NCBI GenBank assembly: GCA_011763485.2 | Contig: JAANSK020290378.1 | Coordinates: forward strand, 1 to 31,228 | DNA length: 31,228 nt | Reading direction: 5' to 3' | DNA from: Isoetes engelmannii | Lineage: Eukaryota > Streptophyta > Lycopodiopsida > Isoetales > Isoetaceae | The notes under the pieces: model-generated | What the model was told of the DNA's origin: nothing | Seen by the model: only the letters and a program-made list of their open reading frames with translations | The model's database searches: none | In this document: one piece after another, positions 1 through 10,798 of the stretch | How the letters are laid out: each line of letters opens with the position of its first letter | How positions within the stretch are numbered: the stretch's first letter is position 1 | Translations under genes and position numbers: made by a program

Positions 1-1680
1 CAAATGCAGAGCTCTGTCCTCTGGATTCTCATTAAGCTCCGGACACTGTGTGTGAGGACTATCCGAAGGGGATGCTGACATGGAAGTCTCTGTTGGCTCG
101 GTCTGTGTGGCAGTCCCCGTATAGGATGTATAGAATGATTTTTGGGTTCGAGATATGATAGATAGATACAATATGGTATTTGGGTCGCCTATTTCATTTA
201 TCTATTAACCTGGTGATGGCACCTGGCATCTCTCTCCACAACAGAATGGTATTAAAATATTGGCTCCCTTTTCGCGATTGGATTCCATGAAATCGCGAGC
301 CTAATACGTCGCTTGTGTATTTTGAAGGTCGAATAGCCTAGCAGTCGTGTCTTTATTAAGCTTCGAAGATAATTTTATTTTAGTATTGTTGCATAGTGTA
401 GATGGCTAGTTCGTTTGATTTTCAACTCTCTAGCTTGGGTTCGAGCCCATGTTGACATTTTAATTTTAGGGGTATTTGACTCACACAATTTTTAGCAGGG
501 TTGCCTAACCCGAGGTGACCTCAATCCTTGAATTCTAGCCTATCCACGTGGCTTAACACATCAGCCAAAATTAACATGAACCATCGGATCTTCTAATTTC
601 AAGATCTAGGATGAGAAAATTAGAAATTGCTCAATATTTCTCCCTCTGTCAAACCTTGACGTCTTCGATCTACAGTGCACCTTGCCTTCATCGATCTTCA
701 ATCCACCTGGTTCCATACGCAAAGCTTCAATTGAAGCAAGCGACACTGTGGACTATGGAGGAGTAAGAAACGGCAAGCCGAACGAAAAATATCCAGGTAT
801 GTTTATATCCAGTGGTATTTACATCTAGCTGCAATCTACGAATGAGCCTTTGGGGTTTAGGCCTAATCGACCTCTGCAAAAGGAATGACTAGGACTTCTA
901 GATACATTTATTTCTATGGCCGTAGTGTTAATCGACCTCTGCAAAAGGAATGACTAGGTCTATGGCCGTAGTGTTAGCTCCAGTATTTCTCAAATTCTCA
1001 ATTCCTGTTTCATTCCCTGGCACATATTCATTTTCCAAACATGGTACATTTGTTGCTATGGCTATAGTGTTAGCTGGAGTCAATTGCCAAGCCGCTTAGA
1101 AATTTGTTTTCCAAAGGGCTGCTAGAGTTCCATGACCTACCTTGAAATAATATCTGAGACTCGAACCTTATTTCGGGTAATTCAATGCAAGACGATACTT
1201 CTGCATAGGAAATCTAAAAGATCAGCATTAGTTGCTGACTCTAATGTACATAAAAAATTCATGTGATTTGAGCTTCTTTAGATAAACTTCTACATTCAGC
1301 GGATGACTAGAATTTACAAAAAGGAGAGGTATTCATCCCATGCACATCTTAGAATTGTCCAAAATCCTATGCACATCTTAGAATTATCCAATTTCTAGAT
1401 TCCCAAATTGAAGAGGTATCATTAAACGAATAGAAGAGATATCATTAGACTGAGATAGATCAGGCCAGGTAGATTGTAGTCCAAGCTCAAGACCTTAGTA
1501 GTGCTCCAGAAAGGAGATCAATTCCCCTTAGTCTCTGAGGAAACTTTCATATTAAGTTTGTTGTAGACACTTAGTAACCATTAGGCACCTGAATAGAGGT
1601 TATGCATGATAATGGCATGACCGAGAATTGGGCTCTTCATGAATGCCACATTGTTATGTAGCAGTCCCATTCAATATTGA
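1..1680. other. Intergenic sequence, no gene seen
   Basis: No open frame of note. Small tandem duplications are visible: a 65-bp-offset repeat at about 864-975 (TAATCGACCTCTGCAAAAGG twice, followed each time by a TATGGCCGTAGTGTTA segment, with a third diverged TATGGCTATAGTGTTA at about 1057), and a 29-bp-offset repeat of TGCACATCTTAGAATT at about 1341 and 1370. A short hairpin (CGCGATT ... AATCGCG) lies near 274-298. The rest looks like old, degenerate non-coding sequence. Confidence 0.6.
395..460 (+). repeat. Possible tRNA-derived SINE head (pol III A/B box-like)
   Basis: Seen: TGGCTAGTTCG at about 404 resembles a pol III A box, and GGTTCGAGCCC at about 439 is a very good B box, at the spacing found in tRNA genes. 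The intervening sequence does not fold into a convincing anticodon arm and no paired acceptor stem is visible, so a functional tRNA gene is unlikely. Inference: the head of a tRNA-derived SINE, or an isolated B-box match. No poly-A tail or target-site duplication was identified. Confidence 0.3.
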
Positions 1681-2690
1681 GAACGTAGAAATTCTATAAG
1701 AATAGAATGCAGCAAATTGAATGAGCTGGGAATGTCTAAAGATGGGTTAATGGAAAACTAAAACAACTTATAACCCAAAGCTGATTACAGTGTAGTAGTA
1801 TTCAAAGCATAGACTTCCATTACTCTTGCTGACCTACTAAAGTATATAATATATAAGTTGATGTACTTAAGGACCATTCAAGACTGTCTTAAAGGATTTT
1901 TAAGAGTTTATGCATAACAAATCCTGCTTCTAAACAGAGCTTATGTGAATGCAGGAGTAGATGAGGTGCTAGGGTTAGGCTTTTCCTTCTCTAATTGAAG
2001 GATAAACTATTAAGGCAATTTCTTCCAAGAACCGGCAGAAAACTTTAAAGGGCTCAGGGAAAATGTAGCACCGCCCAGTAGTTGCGATTCTTGGATATAA
2101 GAGCAAGAAACAAGTAGGCTAGAGCTGGAAATTGCACCTCTCAAGAAGGCACGGGCAGAGATTGCAAAGTGGAGGAGGAAAGTATAAAGATTGAACGTAG
2201 AAATTCTATAAGAATAGAATGCAGCAAATGAATGAGCTAAGAATGTCTAAAGATGGGTTAATGCAAAACTAAAACAACTTATAACCCAAAGCTGATTATA
2301 GTGCAGTAGTATTCAAAGCATAAACTTCCATTACTCTTGCTGACCTACTGAAGTATAATATATAAGTTGATGTACTTATGGACCATTCAAAGTTGTCTTA
2401 AAGGATTTTTAAGTGTTTATGCATAACCAAATCTGCTTCTAAACAGAGCTTATGTGAATGCAGGAGTACATGAGGTGCTAGGGTTAGGTTTTTCCTTCTC
2501 TTATTGAAGGATAAACTATTAAGGCAATGCCTTCCAAGAATTGGCTGAAAGCCTTTAAAGAGCTCAGGGAAAATGAAGCACCGCCCAATAGTTACGATTC
2601 TTGGATACAAGAGCAGGCAACAAGTAGGTTAGAGCTGGAAATTGCACCTCTCAAGAAGGACGGGCAGAGATTGCAAAGAGGAGGAAAGTA
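1681..2690 (+). repeat. 512-bp direct tandem duplication
   Basis: The segment starting GAACGTAGAAATTCTATAAG at 1681 recurs at 2193, an offset of 512 bp. The two copies stay closely alignable to about 2690, differing by substitutions and 1-2 base indels. Both contain the same decayed coding stretch: copy 1 lost its frame by a one-base deletion and carries a stop where copy 2 reads through. The copies abut, so this is a simple tandem duplication, not two independent insertions. Confidence 0.85.
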
Positions 2691-2846
2691 TGCTTAACAG
2701 ATGCAAGGTGGAAGGTGGCAAGAATCTTAAAGAAGGATCCTGTATATGATGAGACATGGAGAAGCTACTTTGATGGTTTATCTTCGGATGAAAAGCATAT
2801 GGTGTCACCACTATCAGATGAGGCCTATGCCATTTTGAAAAATTAG
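2527..2846 (+). pseudogene. Decayed coding remnant of unrecognised plant gene
   Basis: Read on the plus strand from 2527, this encodes a lysine/arginine-rich protein-like stretch (MPSKNWLKAFKELRE near the start). After correcting one 2-base deletion near 2659 it continues through ARWKVARILKKDPVYDETW and ends at TAG 2844-2846. A further coding-like stretch follows, with another stop near 2876. A diverged copy of the first half lies in the upstream tandem repeat, with a frameshift and internal stops. The charged helical composition suggests a former coding exon. I do not recognise the family and assign no function. Confidence 0.4.
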
Positions 2847-2910
2847 GATCTTGTAGAAAAAATACGCGCTCTAGAATAGAGGAATGCATATGACTTAGGG
2901 TGCATTGCAA

Positions 2911-4214
2911 TAGTGGTTGTATTTGCTCCAGAACAGAAGAATGCGTGGCTTGAGATATTTAGGTTTTGCCTATGGACAAGAAGCTTGCATTGTTGGACTA
3001 TTAGCACACTATAAAAAGTAGTTAAAATATGGATATGGACAATAGCAACAGTGCAGATTTATGGTTACAGAAAATCGCCAGTGTGCTCTTATTTTTTTTA
3101 CCTTAAAATGTCAGCAATAGCAGGCTTTTGCACGATTTATTTCTATTTCTATGGAATCTGTTGTTATTTGTGAACTTGATTTTGGGAAGGCCATGTACAG
3201 GTGATAGAATCGAAACTGGTTCTGTGTTGTGGAGAAGTCAGTTGAAATTGTTAATTTTGAAAGTATTTGCTTCAAAGGGAATATTGGTAAAAGTTGCTTG
3301 AAATTGATGAATTTTAAGTATTTGCTTCGAAAGGTATGTTGGTATATTTTTGGGTTGCCCGTAGGGGGGCAACCCTTTTGCTGGAGGTGGGATTTGGTTC
3401 GTAGAAGGCTCGGATTTAGTTTGCTTGTATAAGATATAATTCAACTATACATTGAGAAAAGTCTTTGCCTCAATCTATTCTACCATATATTCTTAGTGCT
3501 TCTCGAGGTGCTTCACCACTAGTTTTATTTGACCGAGTAGCTCATTATATGCGTGTCCAATCTTTCTAGCCTTTGCCCCCCACTTGACGTGGCATTGATC
3601 TAAACCATCCAATCTGCAAATCAAGGGCTGATCGAAAAAAATTATGGACATTTGATGTGGCAAGGTCATTAATTTTCTAATGTTGGTATTCAAGAGATAA
3701 CATTGCTTAAGAGAATCATCTTCAGTTTCAAGTTAGACCACACGTGATTAAACGTTACTCTCGACCACACTCGACTTATTTCATCTTTATCCCAGTATTT
3801 GTCCATGCACCATTTGGTCACTTAGCATTTACGTCATTCAAGGTATCCCATGTTCTGTTCTGGCTTCACCGTGATTGCATATTTTGTAGCAGGTCTCTAG
3901 TTTTAAATGCATTAGTGCCTGAATAGATATGCAACTACTATAGAGAATTGGTCAGTATTTTATCAATCGACATGTTTCCTTATGCAGTGTGCAGAATCAA
4001 TTAAGCAGTCTTACTGGGAAACCATTTCAGGCTTATATTTTGTTAGTAATGCACCATGTGGTCACTTAGCATTTCCTTCCCCTGTTCTAAGTCATTTTTT
4101 TCCTCTTTGCTATACTTTTTCCCACATGAACTCCTCCTACATTCATCTACCTGAAGCAATAGTCTATATCTCGTACGAAAATAGCATCAGTCCATCCTAC
4201 CCTTTCCCTAACCC
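2911..4214. other. Intergenic sequence, no gene seen
   Basis: No convincing coding region; short open frames on both strands lack recognisable motifs. A diverged short repeat (GCACCAT[T/G]TGGTCACTTAGCATTT) occurs at about 3808 and 4051. Otherwise nothing identifiable. Confidence 0.5.
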
Positions 4215-4236
4215 TTTTTTTTTTTTTTTTTTTTTT
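4215..4236 (-). repeat. Poly-T tract (22 T)
   Basis: An uninterrupted run of 22 T. It could be the poly-A end of a minus-strand retroposed sequence whose body would lie to the right, but no target-site duplication was found, so it may be a simple microsatellite. Confidence 0.6.
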
Positions 4237-4251
4237 GTTATTTAATATGAG

Positions 4252-4309
4252 TGGGTATTCGACTTGTAAAATAAGCTTAGTGGGTATTTGACTTGTAAAA
4301 TAAGCTTAG
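4252..4309. repeat. 29-bp tandem repeat, two copies
   Basis: Two adjacent 29-bp units (4252-4280 and 4281-4309), each beginning TGGGTATT and ending AATAAGCTTAG, differ at one base. A second short repeat, CCACGAATCTAATA, occurs just downstream at about 4319 and 4351. Confidence 0.85.
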
Positions 4310-4461
4310 GATGTGAAACCACGAATCTAATATCCCCCACGAGTTTACTCCACGAATCTAATACCCCCTCTAGTATCCAAGCTCAAATCGGGAGCCAATA
4401 AATGCACCGATTCGACACGACCATTCTGCATCTCCGGTTCCAACACCGATTGACATCCAAT

Positions 4462-4590
4462 AATTACTTTGTTTATCAAATAATTACTCTGTTTTTGAAA
4501 TATCATACCAATACACGTTTTCAAGTTTCAATGGATATTCACGGAGTTGATTATCCTTCTCGAAAAGAAAGATTCGAAGTGGTTTATAAT
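4462..4590 (+). pseudogene. nad9: Mitochondrial nad9 fragment in nuclear-type DNA (NUMT)
   Basis: Seen: the plus-strand translation contains FLKYHTNTRFQVS followed by DIHGVDYPSRKERFEVVYN. Established knowledge: NADH dehydrogenase (complex I, 30-kDa subunit) Nad9 of plant mitochondria has the near-identical signature HTxTRxxVxxDICGVDYPSRKxRFEVVYN; GVDYPSRK is a hallmark of the family. Only about 43 of roughly 190 codons are present. The match stops sharply after VVYN, and what follows has no Nad9 similarity. Inference: a short piece of mitochondrial DNA inserted in the nucleus, non-functional. The surrounding frame stays open from 4402 to 4689 but has no other recognised match. Confidence 0.7.
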
Positions 4591-4690
4591 TCACCTAATG
4601 TTATGGCGGCGGGGTTGGAGCTTCTGGCAATGGCTGCAAGGGCCATAGTTTCGTCTATAGTCCCTTTATACCCTGTTTTTTTTCTTTAGC

Positions 4691-5160
4691 TTGAATCTGG
4701 CCCTGTGCCCTGCCCAACAGCCCTGTACTATGCTTCATTAGACCAGCTACACTGTGTTTCTTTGTGCAACCCTAAGCTGGGTTAGGAAAGCAAGGCCAGT
4801 CATGAATCGCTTCTAGCTGTAGCCATAGCTTGGTTAGCTTAGAAAACCAGACCATGCATAAGCTTCGTCTGCTTGCGTCCACCCTGTTTTTACGTTTTCA
4901 GAAGACAAATTTCTAACTACAAGATGAAATTAAGCATACCTTGCAGAATTGCACAGCAAGAACAATAGTTTTTGCTATAAAGATTGGTAATATTCATTTT
5001 GACAACCCCTCTCATCATCAAATGAAATAAATCAACAGATTTGTCGTAAACACGAATTTTTATTTTTCTCCTTACCATTCTCAAATCAAGAAGTAAACGA
5101 TTTTGCTGGAAAAGGGCAACATGGCATGTGCTTAGACCACACACCTTGGACCAATACATA
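4691..5160. other. Intergenic sequence, no gene seen
   Basis: No coding region recognised. ACGTTTTCAGAAGACAAA at about 4892 resembles ACGTTTCAGAGGACAAA at about 11703, each shortly before a larger shared repeat or gene boundary. This may be a dispersed-repeat edge. Confidence 0.4.
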
Positions 5161-5296
5161 ATGCGATCGATCCAACATGTTGGATCGTCGTTCTCGGGAG
5201 AGGAAGAGCGATATATATAGTGGGTTAGAGCCAGTGTTCCCTATTCGACATTCTTCTGATGACAGTATAGTTGCATTGGAGTCTTCCTCCTCCTAA
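5161..5296 (+). repeat. Dispersed repeat copy 1, with TATA-like and peptide-like core
   Basis: This segment shares a long stretch with 10835-10932: ATGCGATCGATCCAAC, GCGATATATATAGTGGGT, AGAGCCAGTGTTCCCTATTC and ATATAGTTGCATTGGAGTC in the same order. Copy 1 has about 28 extra bases including the palindrome TCCAACATGTTGGA. GATATATATAG looks like a TATA box, as expected in an LTR promoter. One frame also reads SDIYSGLEPVFPIRHSS...IVALE up to a TAA, and the same frame is open in copy 2. Whether it is an LTR or a dispersed coding fragment is unresolved. Confidence 0.55.
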
Positions 5297-6127
5297 GCAA
5301 TGCATCTCCTTGGGTTTATCAACATCGCTCTCCGGCTCCTGTTAGATCTCACTATGGCCCGTTTTCTCTCAAGCATGATGAAGTTTGAGCTTCAGGTCGT
5401 TCAAGAATGGTGGTACAGGTGGATCGTTTCGGCAGTACTCTGGATAAGGCTCATCTCCGTCGGGCTATGGACGGTGCATGCTCTTAAACTTGCCACACTT
5501 TTAACCAGCATTTAGGATTTTTTTTGGCAGCAACGGTTTACGATTTTTTTCTAAATCCGTCATATTTAGTCTTTTCAAGTTTGCCAATTTGTTTTTGGGT
5601 TCTTGCAGTACTTAGATCTATCATGTGTATTGTCATTCTTTTTTCTCCAATTTGTTTGTGGTTGGTTAGGCTTAAATATTTTATACCAGTTAAAGCTTCG
5701 AGAGGGCAAATTCCTTTTCATGTTTGTTTGGGTTGAGCAGACCATTGAGAGATGGATGAGGCAGCATCTGTTGTATCACCTATCAGGCAGGCATTGGGGA
5801 CAGGCTCTTGGAGCACGTAAGGGAAGCATAGGCGATCGGGGCAGGGTACTGGCGTGCCAACAGGGGCGGGCGGCATGGCAAGCCGAACCAGCCTACAGGC
5901 AAATGGCCTGCTACAAATCAGCCCATCTCAGGGGAACCGCTCACCAAAATTTGGCATCTATGGGTCTGCCGGACCGCAGGGGATCCGACCATCTCCAAAT
6001 CAGGCAGCCATTCTGTTCTTTTCTTTTTCTTTTCTTTGTTCTTGTTGGGTTGTACAGAAAGGAGGAGTTGGGATTGGAGCAAATCGGGCCATCCCTGCGG
6101 ATCGATGGCCATCAGACTAGGAGCATG
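5297..6127. other. Intergenic sequence with long but unsupported open frames
   Basis: A plus-strand frame stays open from about 5603 to 6418. Its translation is tryptophan/glycine/arginine-rich, starts in an AT-rich stretch, runs through the tandem repeat at 6128, and has no recognisable domain. I treat it as chance. A pyrimidine-rich run (TTCTTTTCTTTTTC) lies near 6016-6040. Confidence 0.45.
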
Positions 6128-6216
6128 GCGGGAGGACATGTTTCATGCAAGGAAGATGGTGGGAGGATAGGTTTCATGCAAGGAAGATGGCGGGAGGATA
6201 GGCTTCATGCAGGGAA
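6128..6216 (+). repeat. 31-bp tandem repeat, about 2.8 copies
   Basis: Units at 6128-6158, 6159-6189 and 6190-6216 share G[C/T]GGGAGGA...TTCATGCA[A/G]GGA. The unit length of 31 is not a multiple of three, which argues against a coding role for the frame running through it. Confidence 0.85.
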
Positions 6217-8199
6217 GGATCCCTGCTCAATTTGTGGGCACAATGCCTGGCTAGGAAGCCCGCATCCGGTTGCGCAATCAAGGCCCCTCGATTGGGGGGG
6301 TCCTATTTTGGTTCTTGGCACCACCCTTTTAGGTGGAGGCATGCAACTCCATCCTAAGCCATCTATTGAGCAAAGGCTTTGTTTGCCACCCATCCCCCTT
6401 TTAGCTTCACCATCCTGAGTGAGTTCAGATTGTCTGCACCATTCTTTGGTGTAAACATGCAAAGCCATTGATTGGGGGAGGCTTTTTGTGAGCCACCCAT
6501 CTCCTTTGTTATCCAATTTTAGCAAACCATAGCTCTTTATATTTTAGGAGCCCAAATTTTGATTTAGACCTCCCCTTGTCCTTATACGTTTGCCAAAGCA
6601 TTCATAAATGTGTCTTTGGCAATACGGCCGTATTTTAATTTCGCAACACCTAGTATGGTTGTCTCCCCTGATATGTTGTTTTTCTTATCGCTTAAATGAC
6701 AAAATTATTGCTTCTAGCTAAATGTTTAAAATGCATTTTAACCTTAGTCACATTTAGATACACCATAGGGACGCATAATCGATCTTCCCTAGCACTACAT
6801 GATAGAGTTCTTCCCTGTAGCAAATCATTTAAAATTAGGCATAGTTACATACATTCGTGAACCAATTAGGACCTACCATATGACCCATCATGAAAGGTTT
6901 TACTTATGAATTGTCCCTTATGTACTCAACATTCAATCATACATGCCACCTCGCCCTTAAAAAAAAAAGAAAAAAAGAAACCCAGAAAGTCATTTCTTAG
7001 CTTAATTATTTTTTGAGTCATTGCTCTTTTTAGTATTTGGCAGGGTTCGATGTCGGTTTATGATGAATTTATGGGACTCAGTTTTGATCGTTCGCTGGGA
7101 ATCATACTCCTTTATTTGACGTTTTTTATGATGTGTTTTGAAAGGGTGAGTTGAAAACATTTCATTGTGATCATATCCATAAGTTCGTTTATCCATAAGT
7201 CCATGGTGAAAACGTTTCATGGTGTTCTCAATTCTTTGCTATGTTTTTTTATAGACCAAGCCTTGTGTTTCGTAATGTCCATACATTCTATAGAGGGTTT
7301 TTACTATGGTTTAGTAAGTTGGAGTATGTTGTTGGAATATTATGATGTTAAAAGATACCAACGTGTACGTGTCCTAAATTTGTGTTAAAGGTTGGAGTAT
7401 TATGATGGTATAGTAACGATTTCTTTTGTTGTTAGATTGCTTTTAACTGCTATAGGAGTTCTTTTATGTAGCCAATTTTTGACCTTCGCTTAGCTTCTTC
7501 ACCTAATGACGAAGTTGTAGTTGCCTTATATTATTGCTTATTAAGAAATGACATAATATGACATTGCTTATCTTAGCTTGTTTGTTAGGTTTGTTAAGGT
7601 GTTGAATATTATGTATGATGTAGATCATGGTTCGTGTCTGTTTGCACTTGCTAAAATTACAAATTTTTCTCAAACCTAGTGTTAGGAGACTAAAGTGTTA
7701 AGAGCCTCGTGGAACCATTTGTTCCGCATAAGTGCGCATGGTTAGAATCATTGTCCATTTTAATGACTGGGGTGGTCGTTGATTATGGGGGTCAGGTGTA
7801 GAACGGATATGGGTATGTGGTGAAGGTCTTATTGGAAGGTCACGGGGCCGTAATTCTTGACGTTATTTTGTCGCTATCACATGTGCCTAGTCTTTGATAT
7901 TGACCATAGGTTTGGGATGGATTTCTAACAGTGTGCTTTGGGTTTTTGCCATTTAAGTTTTCTCGAGATTAGGTATCCTTTATTTAACTTCCTCCCTTTG
8001 TCCTCCTTGTTGTTTTTTTCTTTAGCTACCCCCTCCCCCCCCCCCCCCTCCCAAATTTTTTTTTTGTGCTTAGGCCCAGAGAGATATCCTATGGGGCATA
8101 CTTGGTGGCGTTTTTGGTGGCTTGGTGGCTGGATCTTCGTCGATCGTGGCAGCTTCTTTGCCCATTGGAGTTTAACAACGTCCTCCACTCCTGCCTTCT
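6217..8199. other. Intergenic sequence, no gene seen
   Basis: No gene recognised. Landmarks are an A-rich AAAAG tract at about 6958-6980, a short inverted/direct repeat around the ATCCATAAGT pair at 7176-7201, and a 14-base C run at 8035-8048 followed by a T run. AT-rich and featureless otherwise. Confidence 0.5.
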
Positions 8200-10640
8200 A
8201 CCTTAACCTTGACCTCACCACGACCACAAACGCAACCCTATTTTCTTCGGACCTCGACCTCGACCCACACTCCACAGGAATTTCTCTCGTTACTTTTGTG
8301 GCATATATCACATCGTGCATCTCATTATCGATGTTGATTGACCTTCCATATTGTAATTTTTGAACAGCCCATCCAACTGGCTTTGAACCCGACCTCGACC
8401 TTGGATGGACTTCCATTTTTGCTAGACTACGCTTCGAACATGGGCCAGCACAATACAGCCGACATTTCCCCTGACGGAGGGCGCTCTAGCTGCACCAACT
8501 AGGGGAGTTCACGATAGTCATTCTCGACGTCATGGGCGCTAGTTTCTGCCTTCTTCTTAGGTACTCGACATCCAATCCAATCTTCATCAACCAGGGGGTG
8601 CTTTTCTTGCGCTCGTAAGGTTTGACTATCTTTGGGTTTCTCTTCACCTTGTCTTATATCATTCTTCTACAGGGGTATTTACTTCAGATTTATTATATAA
8701 CTGGTTTATGGTGTATCTTCAGGGTGTATAAGCTCTTGTTTGATTTTGACAGGACATTTGGATTCATTTTTCAGGGACATGCAGGCACTTGGAACCTTGA
8801 CCGCGGACACGACCTGTTTTCTTGGACCTCGACCCACAATCCATTGGGATCTTTCCATCGTTTACCTTTGTCGACCTTCGGAACCTCGACCATGATGGCA
8901 ACCCCATTTCTTTAGACCTCGATCTCGACCAGACTCTGACGTAATGTCCCCTCAATTTTTATGTTGACGCACATAGCGTTTGTCGCCTTATCGACGTTGA
9001 TTGTTGTCCACATTGTATTTCTTAAGCTTGCCCATCCAACTAGGGTGGTATTCGACCTCCCTTAGGCTTGGCGTATGATGGACTTCTAATTTGGCGTCGA
9101 CGCAAAAATTCGTTCGCGACGTCAGGGGCGCTGGTAGTCGTCCTCTTCCCAGGCACCCTTCGTTCAGCCCGATCTTCATTCACCATGGGGTGTTCGACCT
9201 TTGGCTCAGCATCGATGGACTTATAGTTTGGCTTCAACTGCACTTCAAACACGGTTTGACCTATATTCTTTTCTGCATATTTTGTTACAGCTTCCTTCCA
9301 GGTTGGTTTATTATCTGCGTATGCGATGGGATAGGATGGTTTTTGCATACTTAGCCAATTCTTTTACTTTGACATGATAGCACAGGGCATGGCATTCGTT
9401 AAATGTTTAATTTTTTCTCTTGTTGGAAGGTTTCATGCTGCTTTATTCATAGGCAAATTTGTCATTTCATTGGGATTTTAGCATTGTTTATATGCTAGGA
9501 TCATCGTAAGGTTCCTAGTTTCTGTTGCAAATAGCTTGTATCGTTGCTTTCTCGATTATCTTTTTTAGCATTTTTCTAGTAGGGTTTGGAGGTCTCAGTT
9601 AACGTCACGGTGCATCCTATTTTGCAGTTCCCTCATCGCTTACCCTTATCCTCGTTGGCCTCTAGATGCATGTGGGGATATTTGCTTAGTGCTAAGTAAG
9701 AGGTGGACATTTGTTTAGTTTGACCTTCCCCTCGTATCTCTGGCCCGGGTTCTTAGCTGGACCATGCACGCAACCTCGGCCCCATCCTTGATGGCGACCT
9801 CATCCATGATCTTGACCTTGTCCTCATATACGAACTCGACCTTGACTTAGATTAATCTCTTTCCTTTGACTAGTGTTTTGCAAAGTGCGGGTTGCGTGGC
9901 ATTATCACCAGTGTTCTAGGTCTTTCCGTCCTTGGTCTATTTTTGGAGCTTCTTTATTAGGGTCATCTCATTGATTTTTTCTCTCGTGGGTTTCAGAAGT
10001 TTTACCGCCATGGCCACGTTGCATCTCCTTGCTTGCATTCATATACGATATTAAACACTTGTTCCCTTTTGGTAGAATCTTTTTCCGCATTGCATAGTTG
10101 CCATAGATTATATGGAATTTTTATCCTCATTACCATTGTGATTTGACATTGTGGATCTATAGTTCCTGAAAGGTGGAATCAATTGCATCTTGAGGTGAAC
10201 TACGTCTTGCATTCTCTATGTGTTTTAACTCTTTCTTCGTTGTCATTGGTTTCATTTGACATGCCATCATTTGTTTTAGGTTCATCTTCCTGCTAGCTTC
10301 CTAGACACGTCATTCCACATCTTATTTTTTAGTCAACAACAGGACGATGATCTTCGCCCCTATCCCTCAGCCTGGCCTCAAACCCGTCCTCGGCCTTATA
10401 CGGATTGCAATCTTTCCTTCGTTTTATTATCATCCTTGCTCTAGCGACCTTAGCCTCGTGTCCGTATTGTTCTCGCATCCGTTGCTCCTAGACCTTTGGA
10501 CAATGCCCTTTAAAAACTCGATCTTGGCCATCCTCACTCGCGACTTTGACCTTATCGTCCCAGATCTCGTTTCTTTGGGTTTCCTAGACCACACATGTCA
10601 CCCCATAGAGCATGCAAGATACAATACACATTCAACCCAA
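8200..10640 (+). repeat. Degenerate CTCGACC-rich repeat cluster with diverged tandem copies
   Basis: CTCGACC, TTGACC and close variants recur through this stretch, often in phase as ACCTCGACCTCGACC (8245, 8390, 8826, 8877, 8913, 9046). Blocks are diverged copies of one another: ~8250-8420 aligns with ~8915-9100 via CGATGTTGATTG / CGACGTTGATTG, then GCCCATCCAACT[G/A]GG, then GATGGACTTC. The block around 8477 (GGCGCTCTAGCTGCACCAAC) recurs at 10646 (GGCGCTCCAGCTGCACCAAC), followed in both by CGA[C/T]GTCATGG. This looks like an old repeat family or nested LTR relic. No reverse transcriptase or integrase motif is readable. Confidence 0.55.
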
Positions 10641-10798
10641 TAGGGAGGCGCTCCAGCTGCACCAACTAGGGGAGGTCTTGATGATCCTTTTCGATGTCAT
10701 GGATGCCGGTGCTATGTTCGACCCGACGTACAACAGCAGCTTCACTTATCTCACCACCTGGGGCTCCAAGAAGAGAGTCTTTTTGTTTTCGGCGGTGT

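Noticed and set aside
395-460. A functional tRNA gene
   Set aside because: A- and B-box-like words are present but no acceptor stem or proper anticodon arm can be drawn.
5603-6418. 271-codon plus-strand open frame
   Set aside because: It runs through a 31-bp tandem repeat whose length is not a multiple of three, has no domain, and its composition looks random.
8035-8048. C homopolymer as a biological signal
   Set aside because: A mononucleotide run next to a T run; most simply a microsatellite, with possible sequencing length error.
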